From NCBI GenBank assembly GCA_026981615.1, contig JALSIH010000224.1, forward strand, positions 1 through 37,968: 37,968 bases of DNA, in the 5' to 3' direction. This document shows, in pieces, positions 8,836-17,466 of this stretch. The stretch comes from Chitinophagales bacterium. GTDB taxonomy: Bacteria; Bacteroidota; Bacteroidia; Chitinophagales; S012-47. Below the pieces are notes generated by a model, which had not been told where the DNA came from, ran no database searches, and worked only from the letters and a program-made list of their open reading frames with translations. The translations under genes and the position numbers were made by a program. How positions within the stretch are numbered: the first letter of the stretch is position 1; the number at the start of each line of letters is the position of its first letter.

Positions 8836-9594
8836 ATGTCAACGAAGGTTAAATCGATTCTCATTTCTCAGCCGAAGCCCGAAAGTGGCAAGTCGCCCTA
8901 TTACGATCTCGGCGAGAAATACGGGATTAAGATAGAGTTTCGCCAGTTTATTCAGGTGGAAGGCGTAAGCCGGAAGGATATTCAGAAGCAGCGTGTCAAG
9001 CCCTCCGACTATTCGGCCGTAATTTTTACGAGCCGCAATGCCATTGATCACTTTTTTCGCATTTGCGATGAGATGAAGATCAAGATGCCTCAGGACACAA
9101 AATACTTCTGCATCTCCGAGGCAATTGCGCTCTATCTGCAGAAATACATACAGTATCGCAAGCGCAAGGTGATATTTGGAGACGGCAAGATAAAAGCACT
9201 CCAGGCGCTTCTGCTGAAGCACAAAAAAAATGAAAAATTCCTTTTGCCGTGCTCGAATATCCGCAGGGCGGATTTGCCTGAGTTTATGGAAGAAAATGAA
9301 TTTGATTTCAGGGAAACCTGCTTCTACAAGACCGTGGCGAGCGACTTGTCCGATCTGAAAGATGTCAATTATGACATGATTGTATTTTTCAGTCCGGCAG
9401 GAGTCAAGTCCCTCTTTAAGAATTTCCCGGATTTTAAGCAAAACGAAACCCGCATAGCCGCATTTGGCTTGACTACGGAAAAGGCGGTTCTGGATGCTGG
9501 CCTTCGCCTGGATGTAAAGGCCCCGATTCCGAAGGCTCCTTCGATGACAAAGGCCATCGAATTGTATCTGCTGGATCAAAAGAACAGCAAATAG
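8836..9594 (+). CDS. hemD: Uroporphyrinogen-III synthase family protein
   Basis: KVKSILISQPKPESGKSPYYDLGEKYGI...YSAVIFTSRNAIDHFF...MIVFFSPAGVKSLFKNF...RIAAFGLTTEKAVLDAGL. Alternative ATG at 8815. Confidence 0.85.
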   Translation: MSTKVKSILISQPKPESGKSPYYDLGEKYGIKIEFRQFIQVEGVSRKDIQKQRVKPSDYSAVIFTSRNAIDHFFRICDEMKIKMPQDTKYFCISEAIALYLQKYIQYRKRKVIFGDGKIKALQALLLKHKKNEKFLLPCSNIRRADLPEFMEENEFDFRETCFYKTVASDLSDLKDVNYDMIVFFSPAGVKSLFKNFPDFKQNETRIAAFGLTTEKAVLDAGLRLDVKAPIPKAPSMTKAIELYLLDQKNSK

Positions 9595-9613
9595 TCATAT
9601 TCCTGACGACTCA

Positions 9614-9646
9614 TCGTCCGGCATTTCCTGCCGGTCGGAATTTTTT
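9614..9646 (+). terminator. Rho-independent terminator after hemD
   Basis: Stem TCG-t-CCGGCA / TGCCGG-t-CGG with TTTCC loop, followed by AATTTTTT. Confidence 0.75.
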
Positions 9647-9741
9647 GTAAATTTCATGTCCGTCCAGGCAACTTTATTTGGGAGGAGATGTAATGAATAC
9701 AAGACACGAAGCGTTTCGTACATGGAATTAATGCTCAGCAT

Positions 9742-10725
9742 TTGAAAAAATATCTACACAGCACACTTGTACTTCTGCTTTTTGCCTGCTCTGTGCAGCT
9801 TAAGGCTCAGCAATTAATTCAGTTGTCGCACAGCCCGCGTGTGCAGTCTTTTTACAATCCGGCAACCATGGCAAACGGCACGGATGCGGAGATTACAGCC
9901 TTGTATCGCAGTCAATGGACCGGAATAAGCGGAAATCCCGAAACACAGTTTCTGAGTGCGGCTTATCCGCTTTATGCCATGAACGGGGCCGTAGGCCTGA
10001 CCCTGGTGAACGATGTGATCGGGCCACAGCAGGATATGCTTGCACGGCTCAGTTTCAATCGCCAGTTTAAATGGAAAGAAAGCCGCCTGATCCTTGGTGC
10101 AAATGCCGGGTTTATTCAAAAAACCTTACACGGTGACCGATTGATTACTCCTACAGGTACCTATGAGCCGGGCCTGATTAATCACAATGATGTCAAATTG
10201 CCGGCTGTAAAGCAGCAGGCCGGAGCCGTAGACTTTGGCTTGGGCATGTTATTTCAGATAAAAGAATTACGGGTGAGCCTGGCTGCCCAACACTTGTATT
10301 CCGGCAAAATGAATTTTGAAGGGGGCAATGCACCTTTTGCCATTCAGGTACCTCCGCAGGTCATTGCTGCGTTGTCGTATCAGCTGAAACTTAATCACAG
10401 TTTCAAGCTCAATCCCTTTCTGCAGGGAAAGAGCGATAGGAATCTGCAGCAGCTCGATGTGGGCCTGGGGCTGAGTTACAGTGATCTTTTTTCTTTCGGG
10501 CTGGCCTGGCGGGGATACAATAAATACACTGCCGATGCGGTTATTGCAATGCTTGGATTAAACGCAACTCCGGGTCTTTATGTAGGGTATAGCTATGATT
10601 TCACGGTTTCGCAGCTACGTGCCGCATCTTCCGGTACGCATGAAATCATTTTTAATTACAGTATCCCGGTATTGGTGCCATCAAAGGGTAAAATCATCAA
10701 TAATCCCCGCTTTCTTGCATTTTGA
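9742..10725 (+). CDS. PorP/SprF-family type IX secretion membrane protein
   Basis: Signal peptide followed by LIQLSHSPRVQSFYNPATMANGTDAEITALYRSQWTGISGNPETQFLSAAYPL, the PorP/SprF N-terminal pattern. TTG start. Confidence 0.9.
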   Translation: MKKYLHSTLVLLLFACSVQLKAQQLIQLSHSPRVQSFYNPATMANGTDAEITALYRSQWTGISGNPETQFLSAAYPLYAMNGAVGLTLVNDVIGPQQDMLARLSFNRQFKWKESRLILGANAGFIQKTLHGDRLITPTGTYEPGLINHNDVKLPAVKQQAGAVDFGLGMLFQIKELRVSLAAQHLYSGKMNFEGGNAPFAIQVPPQVIAALSYQLKLNHSFKLNPFLQGKSDRNLQQLDVGLGLSYSDLFSFGLAWRGYNKYTADAVIAMLGLNATPGLYVGYSYDFTVSQLRAASSGTHEIIFNYSIPVLVPSKGKIINNPRFLAF

Positions 10726-10827
10726 ATGCCGGAGCGGATACGTTATGAACGAAGTGCATGTAACATGAGAATTAAAATGTCGTTAACTTAGAATTGGAAT
10801 TATGGCTGTTTTTAAGGCAATTATGGG

Positions 10828-10859
10828 TTTGAAAAACTTTGATGATTGCTTTATATTTA
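10828..10859 (+). promoter_or_regulatory. Candidate Bacteroidota-type promoter upstream of gldK
   Basis: TTTG (10828-10831), 20-nt spacer, TATATTTA (10852-10859), one mismatch to the -7 consensus TAnnTTTG. Confidence 0.5.
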
Positions 10860-10896
10860 CGGCTCCTTAAAAAACAGGTAATCAATTAAATATCAG

Positions 10897-12177
10897 ATGA
10901 TGAGAAAATTAGCGTTATTTTCTGCGCTTCTGGCAGGAATTCTCGTTCTCGGATCTTGTGGCAAGCAAGGCTACAAAGCCTATAAAGGGCAGCTTCTGGG
11001 AGTGATGAATCGACCTGACTGGCAGCCGGTTAACCCCTTCGGAATGGTCTATGTGCCATCGGGTACTCTTCATATTGGGTCCAGCGATGAAGATATGAAT
11101 CGTTCATTCTGGCAAAAAAACAAATCCATTTCGATCTCCGGATTTTATATGGATGCAACGGAAATAACCAATAATGAGTATCGTCAATTTGTTTTTTGGG
11201 TACGCGACTCCATCGCACATGTCTTGCTGGGACATTTCAAGGAAGACAGTGAAGTGGAAAGAATAGACTGGAGCCAGCGAATAGACTGGAGCAAAGACGG
11301 TGACGACTTTGAAGCACTTCAGGATATGTTTTACTCTGAAGAAAATACACTTTGGGGTAGGCGCGAAATTGACAAAAGCATGCTGGTGTATGAATACGAA
11401 TGGTTCGACTGGCAGGCCGCAGCACGCAAAGGAAACGGAAACCGCGAAAAAGAACGATCTGAATTTATTCATCGCGAAAGCGTAAATATTTACCCTGACA
11501 CCCTGGTATGGATACACGACTTTGCTTATTCTTACAATGAGCCGATGACACGTCAATATTTCAGCCATCCGGCATTTGACAATTACCCGGTGGTAGGTGT
11601 CAACTGGAGGCAGGCCAATGCCTTCTCTACGTGGAGAACCCGCTTCTGGAACGATTGGAGAAGCAGCAATGGCGAGGCCATTACCGATCCTTTCCGCTTG
11701 CCTACGGAATTTGAGTGGGAGTATGCCGCCCGTGGTGGGCGCGACCAGGCACCTTATCCGTGGGGCGGGCCGTATCTGAGAAACTCCAAAGGGTGTTTGC
11801 TGGCCAACTTCAAACCCGGCCGCGGAAATTACCCGGAGGATGGGGGCTATTACACAGTAAAAGCCGATGCTTTCTGGCCCAATGACTACGGTTTGTACAA
11901 TATGGCCGGAAACGTATCGGAGTGGACTTCCTCCGCTTTTGATGAAAATGCATATTCCTTTGTACACGATATGAACCCCGATTACCGGTATGACTCGAAA
12001 GAAGGAGACCCGCTGGCCCTTAAGAGAAAGGTCGTGCGCGGAGGATCGTGGAAAGATATCGGATACATGCTTCAGACAGGTGTACGCGATTGGGAATATG
12101 AAGACACCGGGAAAGCATACATCGGATTCCGGTGTGCAATGAGTTTCCTGGGCCGTTCGATGAGTGACTTTAAGTAA
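10897..12177 (+). CDS. gldK: GldK-like gliding motility / T9SS lipoprotein (FGE-sulfatase fold)
   Basis: Lipobox ILVLGSCGKQG; FGMVYVPSGTLHIGSSDEDMN, FYMDATEITNNEYRQFV, FRLPTEFEWEYAARGG, VVRGGSWKD, YIGFRCAMS; followed by gldLMN. Confidence 0.93.
   Translation: MMRKLALFSALLAGILVLGSCGKQGYKAYKGQLLGVMNRPDWQPVNPFGMVYVPSGTLHIGSSDEDMNRSFWQKNKSISISGFYMDATEITNNEYRQFVFWVRDSIAHVLLGHFKEDSEVERIDWSQRIDWSKDGDDFEALQDMFYSEENTLWGRREIDKSMLVYEYEWFDWQAAARKGNGNREKERSEFIHRESVNIYPDTLVWIHDFAYSYNEPMTRQYFSHPAFDNYPVVGVNWRQANAFSTWRTRFWNDWRSSNGEAITDPFRLPTEFEWEYAARGGRDQAPYPWGGPYLRNSKGCLLANFKPGRGNYPEDGGYYTVKADAFWPNDYGLYNMAGNVSEWTSSAFDENAYSFVHDMNPDYRYDSKEGDPLALKRKVVRGGSWKDIGYMLQTGVRDWEYEDTGKAYIGFRCAMSFLGRSMSDFK
11261..11296 (+). 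repeat. 18-bp in-frame tandem duplication inside gldK
   Basis: GAATAGACTGGAGC at 11261-11274 and again at 11279-11292; encodes RIDWSQ-RIDWSK. Confidence 0.8.
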
Positions 12178-12224
12178 TTTTTTTAAACGTAATTTTTAGC
12201 TAACAATTAAACAGAAGAGGAAAA

Positions 12225-13043
12225 ATGGCAGCTTTTCATGAAACGAAGTTCTTTAAGAGACTTAAAAACTTAATTATTGGTTTGGGTGCTTCCGTGGTAC
12301 TTGTGGGAGCATTGTTCAAGATTTTGCACTGGGACGGAGCCAATACCATGTTAATGGTGGGAATGTTTACCGAGGCGTTTATCTTTGCCTTTCAGGGCAT
12401 CCTTCCCCCGCACAAAGACTATTACTGGGAAAAGATTTATCCCGGCCTGGACATACCACCGGATGTAGAATACAAAAAGAAATCTGGTATTGCCGGAGGC
12501 CAGACCGGAGGTTCTATTACAAAGCAGCTTGATAAAATGCTGGAGGAGAGCAAAATCGAAAAAGAACTGCTCGACCGCTTGGGTTCCAATCTGAAAAAAT
12601 TTGGAGAAAATCTGGAAAAACTCAATGTAGTAACGGATGCCGGAGTAGCTACCGAAGAGTATGCAAGCAATGCCAAGGAAGCTGCAGCCTCCTTAAAGCG
12701 CATGAAGGCATCGTATGATGAAGCGACCAATGCCGTCTCCGAACTCGCCAATGTATCGGGCGATTCAAAAGAATATCACGAGCAGGTGCAGAAAGTATCA
12801 AAAAATCTGGCAGCACTCAACGCCATTTATGAAGAAGAGTTGAAAGACTCCAATACGCACCTCAAAGCGATGAATGAATTCACAGGAAACCTTACGGAAG
12901 CAGTCAGTGCATTAAGTGAATCCGTAGAGGACACCAAGAAATATCGCGATCAAATGTCTCAGCTCTCCAGCAATTTATCCAAACTGAATAACGTTTACGG
13001 TAATATGCTGGCAGCCATGAGTTTACAAAATCAAAACGGGTAA
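12225..13043 (+). CDS. gldL: GldL-like T9SS inner-membrane motor subunit
   Basis: Two TM helices in KRLKNLIIGLGASVVLVGALFKILHWDGANTMLMVGMFTEAFIFAFQGILPPHKDYYWEKIYPGLD; coiled-coil C-terminus. Confidence 0.95.
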   Translation: MAAFHETKFFKRLKNLIIGLGASVVLVGALFKILHWDGANTMLMVGMFTEAFIFAFQGILPPHKDYYWEKIYPGLDIPPDVEYKKKSGIAGGQTGGSITKQLDKMLEESKIEKELLDRLGSNLKKFGENLEKLNVVTDAGVATEEYASNAKEAAASLKRMKASYDEATNAVSELANVSGDSKEYHEQVQKVSKNLAALNAIYEEELKDSNTHLKAMNEFTGNLTEAVSALSESVEDTKKYRDQMSQLSSNLSKLNNVYGNMLAAMSLQNQNG

Positions 13044-13101
13044 CTTACGAGGGTAAGCTATTTGTTTAATTATTACAGAACCGAAAAAAACGCGATAAAA
13101 A

Positions 13102-14712
13102 ATGTCAATACCTAAGGAACCGCGGCAACAGATGATTAACCTGATGTATCTGTTCTTGACAGCTATGTTGGCGCTCAATGTTTCTGCGGAAATTCTAAAT
13201 GCATTTTCTCTTGTAAACGAAGGCCTTGAAGTATCCATCGGTGCCATCACCGACAAAAATGACGGGCTGCTAAGGGCGCTTGAAGAGAAAAAACAAGACG
13301 ATAAAACTGCGGAAGACGAATACCTCGCTGCCGTCAGGGTGCACAAGCTGACCACGGATGCGATTAAGCAAATTCAAACATATATCGATAAGATATATGA
13401 AGAAGTGGGTGTGGATGAGGAGACAGGTGAGCTGAAAAATCCCGGTAACCTGGAAATTTCAACCAATTACATGGTCAATAAAGGACATGGTCAGGAGTTG
13501 AAAAGACTCATCCTGAGTACGAGGGATTCTTTCCGGAATATTGTAGGAGACAATCCGGCCGTTGTGAATAACCTCACATTGAGGGCCGAAGATCCTCCGG
13601 CCAAAGAAGGCGAAAAAAAGGATTGGGTGGAGTATAATTTCTATGGAATTCCAGCTATTGCTGCTGTTACCCTGCTTACGAAAATCAAAACGGACTTTAA
13701 CAGTTCCGAGTCGGCTGTGCTGGAGTTTCTTTCCAGCCGTGTCAACGCCTCCAAATTTACCTTTGATGTTTTGACAGGAAGGGCGATATCCAATAAGAAT
13801 ATTGTCAACCTCGGTGAAACATATAAGGCGGATATTTTTGTGTCGGCTACGAGCCAGAGTGCTGCACCAAAAGTTTATTTGGGACCTTTGTCAGCCGAAG
13901 CGTACGATGAAACAGGATCGCTAAAGCGTCAGGGAGTGAAGGCGGACAAACCCCCTCTCAAGCGAATCGATAAAGTCATCGAAGATTCTGAGAACGGAAT
14001 TGTGCAGTATGAAGTGAAGACTACTTCGGAAGGCCCGAAAGTGATCTCCGGTGTCATTGAGGTCAAAAACCCGAATACGGGTGAAGTGACCTACTATCCG
14101 TTTAAGGAAGAATATCTGGTCGCCAAATCGATGGCCGTGGTTTCTCCCGAGAAGATGAATGTCTTCTATGTGGGAGTGGACAATCCGGTATCTGTGTCGG
14201 CTCCGGGCTATCAGCACAGTCAAATAACGGCCAAGTTGAAAGGGCCGGGTACCATCACCTCACGCGGTGAAGCCGGTAAGTACAATGTGAAGATTACCAA
14301 AGCAGTGCCCATTGAAGTGGAGGTGTATGCCAAGACGGATGAAGGCACGCGATTCATCGGAAAAGCCAAGTTCCGTGGCAAAAATATACCGACACCGGAT
14401 GTGTTCCTCGGAAACGCCAAAGGTGGCGGTATACGGGCTTCCGAAGCACGCGCCCAATCGGGTATCTATGCCTTGGCCGAAGGATTTGATTTTGACGTCC
14501 GCTTCAAGATTAAATCATTTGAGATCACCTATAAAAAAGCACGTCAAAATAATTTGATCACCGAGAAGAATAACGGGCCGAAGTTCAACGATAAGATTAC
14601 AAGGATCATGCGAAACGTGGGCCCGGGCGATCGAATCTGGTTTGATGAAATTAAAGTAGCCATGCCGGACGGACGAACCGTGCCGGTTAACCTTTCCTTA
14701 AAAGTGTTCTAA
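13102..14712 (+). CDS. gldM: GldM-like T9SS motor subunit
   Basis: MSIPKEPRQQMINLMYLFLTAMLALNVSAEILNAFSLVNEGLE single N-terminal TM signature, large periplasmic domain. Confidence 0.95.
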   Translation: MSIPKEPRQQMINLMYLFLTAMLALNVSAEILNAFSLVNEGLEVSIGAITDKNDGLLRALEEKKQDDKTAEDEYLAAVRVHKLTTDAIKQIQTYIDKIYEEVGVDEETGELKNPGNLEISTNYMVNKGHGQELKRLILSTRDSFRNIVGDNPAVVNNLTLRAEDPPAKEGEKKDWVEYNFYGIPAIAAVTLLTKIKTDFNSSESAVLEFLSSRVNASKFTFDVLTGRAISNKNIVNLGETYKADIFVSATSQSAAPKVYLGPLSAEAYDETGSLKRQGVKADKPPLKRIDKVIEDSENGIVQYEVKTTSEGPKVISGVIEVKNPNTGEVTYYPFKEEYLVAKSMAVVSPEKMNVFYVGVDNPVSVSAPGYQHSQITAKLKGPGTITSRGEAGKYNVKITKAVPIEVEVYAKTDEGTRFIGKAKFRGKNIPTPDVFLGNAKGGGIRASEARAQSGIYALAEGFDFDVRFKIKSFEITYKKARQNNLITEKNNGPKFNDKITRIMRNVGPGDRIWFDEIKVAMPDGRTVPVNLSLKVF

Positions 14713-14730
14713 GACCGATAAACTATTGCT

Positions 14731-15552
14731 ATGCGAAATATCATATTTGGGCTTTTTCTGATTTTTCCGGGCTTGCAGTTAAGCGCACAACCCATTAATG
14801 AAAAACCGGAGAATTCCCCTTACGAAAAACACCTGACAGAGGAGCGAAGGGCTGTCCCCTACGACTATGTACGCCAGGCGGATGTGTTCTGGGAAAAACG
14901 TCTCTGGCGTGTTATTGACTGCCGGCAGAAGATGAACATGCCTTTTACCTATCCCAAGGCTCCGTTTATGTCCGTCATTATGGATGCTATCCGGAATGAA
15001 GGGTTGCCTGTGTACAGTGCACTTTCCGATGATTTCTCAGAGCAGATTGCACCTTCCGAAATATTTGACAAGCTGGAAGGAACGGATACCATCTATACTC
15101 GGGATCCGGAGACTTTGCGCGACACCATGATCATCACGCAGCAAATTTTTGATCCCTTGACAGTAAAGAAATACGAGGTGCAGGAAGTTTGGTTCATCGA
15201 TAAGGTGGCCTCCCGCATGCTGGTGCGAATCATGGGAATTGCCCCTGTGCGTGATGTTTATGATGTGAACACCGGAGAATACAGGGGCCAGGAGCGTTTG
15301 TTCTGGATTTACTATCCCGAGGCACGGCAGATACTTGCCAATGCAAATGCGTATAACCCGTATAACGGTGCTATAGCCATGAGCTGGGAATCGTTGCTCG
15401 AAATGAGATTCTTTGACAGCTACATTATCAAAGAAGAAAATGTGATGGATCGGTCCATCGAGTCGTATGCCACCGGTGTGGATGCATTGCTTGAGTCGAA
15501 AAGAATCGAAGACGAATTGTTTGATCGTGAGCAGGGAATGTGGTCGTATTGA
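14731..15552 (+). CDS. gldN: GldN-like T9SS protein
   Basis: VRQADVFWEKRLWRVIDCRQKMNMPFTYPKAPFMSVIMDAI...VKKYEVQEVWFIDKVASRMLVRIMGIAPV...LFWIYYPEARQILANANAYNPYN. Confidence 0.95.
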   Translation: MRNIIFGLFLIFPGLQLSAQPINEKPENSPYEKHLTEERRAVPYDYVRQADVFWEKRLWRVIDCRQKMNMPFTYPKAPFMSVIMDAIRNEGLPVYSALSDDFSEQIAPSEIFDKLEGTDTIYTRDPETLRDTMIITQQIFDPLTVKKYEVQEVWFIDKVASRMLVRIMGIAPVRDVYDVNTGEYRGQERLFWIYYPEARQILANANAYNPYNGAIAMSWESLLEMRFFDSYIIKEENVMDRSIESYATGVDALLESKRIEDELFDREQGMWSY

Positions 15553-15580
15553 TTGTCCAGCTGAATAAAAAAAGTTGATA

Positions 15581-15613
15581 GAAAGCCCGGAACGTGAAAC
15601 GTTCCGGGCTTTC
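15581..15613. terminator. Strong bidirectional hairpin between convergent gldN and uvrC
   Basis: Perfect 14-bp stem GAAAGCCCGGAACG - TGAAA - CGTTCCGGGCTTTC; T-rich on the minus-strand exit (ATCAACTTTTTTT). Confidence 0.9.
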
Positions 15614-17419
15614 TCATTTTCCGTGATAATAATTGTAAATAATCTGTGCTTTGCTCAGCCCGATTGACTGACTCAGTTCTTCCAGGCTTAATTCACTGAT
15701 TTTTTTGATTGAATGAAACTCGGTGAGCAGTTGAAGGGCCGTTTTTTCACCTATCCCTTTGATGTCTTTCAGCTCTGTATGAAGGGCTTTCTTATTGCGT
15801 TTGGCCCGGTGGAAAGTGATGGCAAAGCGATGTGCTTCATTGCGTATCTGTTGGATTAGCTTCAGACTGGGCGATTGCTTATTGATGTGCAGCGGATGCG
15901 GATCACCGGGGAAATATATCTCCTCCAGGCGCTTGGCAATGGCTGCCACGGTCACCTGCTTATTGATACTCAATCGCTCAAGGCTTTTCATGGCCGCGCT
16001 AAGCTGCCCCTTCCCTCCGTCTATAAGTACCAGGTCAGGCAAGGGGCGGCCTTCTTCCAGTAGCTTTCGATAGCGTCTGTAGACCACTTCTTCCATCGAA
16101 GCAAAGTCATTGGCGCCCTCCACCGTTTTGATATTGTAGTGGCGATATTCCTTTTTTGAGGGGCGGGCATTGCGGAATACCACCGTGGATGCCACGGGTG
16201 TGCTTCCCTGGATATTCGAATTGTCGAAGCACTCAATATGATGGGGTATCTTTTGCATTCTGAAATCACTCTTGAGCTGTTCCAGCACCCGGATGGCATT
16301 CCTGCTCCGGGTCTGGTGTTTTTCAAGCCTCGTAAGAATTCGGTTTTTGTATTCAAGCGCATTCTTATAGGCAAGGTCGAGCAGTTTCTTTTTATCTCCT
16401 CTTTGCGGAATATGAAAACGGATGCCTTCGGGTATAAACTCCGGCTCAAAAGGCACAATCACTTCACGGGCATTGCTCTGATGCTTCTTGCGCAGGTGCA
16501 AAATGGCATAAAGCAACAAATCCGATGGACTTTCATCGAGTTTGGCCTTGAGGTGAAGGGCGGCCGTTTTGATAATGCTTCCGTTTACTACGTTGAAGTA
16601 GGATACAAAGCCCTGCTGCTCGACAACTTCAATATAGAAGACATCCACATTGCTGATAGAGCTGCTTACAATGGCTGAATGGCTTTTAAATCGTTTGAGA
16701 AACTGTAGCCTCTGTTTTAATTTTTCCGCATCTTCAAAGCGGTATCGGGATGCCAACTCATGCATCTCGCTTTTTATTTTGCGCTCCACTGTAGCCGTTT
16801 GTCCTTTGAGTATCTGGCGAATCTGAGCAATGCTTTCATTGTAAGAGGATTCCTCCTGCATTCCTTCGCAGGGGCCGAGGCAGTTGCCAATGTGATATTC
16901 AAGGCAGAGTCGAAATTTGCCGCTCTTGATATTGCTTTCCGACAATTGATAGCTGCAGCTACGAATCGGATACATGCTCTTGAGATATTCAAAGACGTCT
17001 TTCACACGGGATACGGAGGTAAACGGCCCGAGGTACTCCGAGCCGTCATGAATAACTCTGCGAGTAAAGAATACGCGCGGAAAGCGTTCCTTCTTGATCA
17101 CGATGTAGGGATATGATTTGTCGTCTTTTGCAATGATGTTGTAGCGGGGTTGCAGCTGCTTGATGAGGTTGTTCTCAAGCAAAAGCGCATCGTGCTCGTT
17201 TTCTACTACCGTAAAGTCAATTTTCCCGGCCTTGTTGATCAGGATTTTCAAGCGGCCCGGGTGCTTCTCGAGGTTGTTAAAATAGGAAGATACCCGGTTT
17301 TTGAGATTGCGTGCTTTGCCGACATAGAGCACTTGTCCGGAATTGTCCAGGAATTGGTAAACTCCGGGAGATTCAGGCAAATGAGGAAATATTTTTTCGC
17401 GAAAGTGCTGAACTTTCAT
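15614..17419 (-). CDS. uvrC: Excinuclease ABC subunit C
   Basis: GIY-YIG domain LPESPGVYQFLDNSGQVLYVGKARNLKNRVSSYF; IECFDNSNIQGSTPVAS; PDLVLIDGGKGQLSAA; C-terminal HhH. Confidence 0.97.
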   Translation of the reverse strand: MKVQHFREKIFPHLPESPGVYQFLDNSGQVLYVGKARNLKNRVSSYFNNLEKHPGRLKILINKAGKIDFTVVENEHDALLLENNLIKQLQPRYNIIAKDDKSYPYIVIKKERFPRVFFTRRVIHDGSEYLGPFTSVSRVKDVFEYLKSMYPIRSCSYQLSESNIKSGKFRLCLEYHIGNCLGPCEGMQEESSYNESIAQIRQILKGQTATVERKIKSEMHELASRYRFEDAEKLKQRLQFLKRFKSHSAIVSSSISNVDVFYIEVVEQQGFVSYFNVVNGSIIKTAALHLKAKLDESPSDLLLYAILHLRKKHQSNAREVIVPFEPEFIPEGIRFHIPQRGDKKKLLDLAYKNALEYKNRILTRLEKHQTRSRNAIRVLEQLKSDFRMQKIPHHIECFDNSNIQGSTPVASTVVFRNARPSKKEYRHYNIKTVEGANDFASMEEVVYRRYRKLLEEGRPLPDLVLIDGGKGQLSAAMKSLERLSINKQVTVAAIAKRLEEIYFPGDPHPLHINKQSPSLKLIQQIRNEAHRFAITFHRAKRNKKALHTELKDIKGIGEKTALQLLTEFHSIKKISELSLEELSQSIGLSKAQIIYNYYHGK

Positions 17420-17466
17420 GCCAGATTGATATTATCCGTCAAAATACACTAAAGCAGGCAAAATGA

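Noticed and set aside
8839-9579. 246-aa minus-strand ORF
   Set aside because: Antisense to hemD across nearly its whole length; no recognisable domain or signal.
11104-11967. 287-aa minus-strand ORF
   Set aside because: Antisense to gldK, whose motifs are unambiguous.
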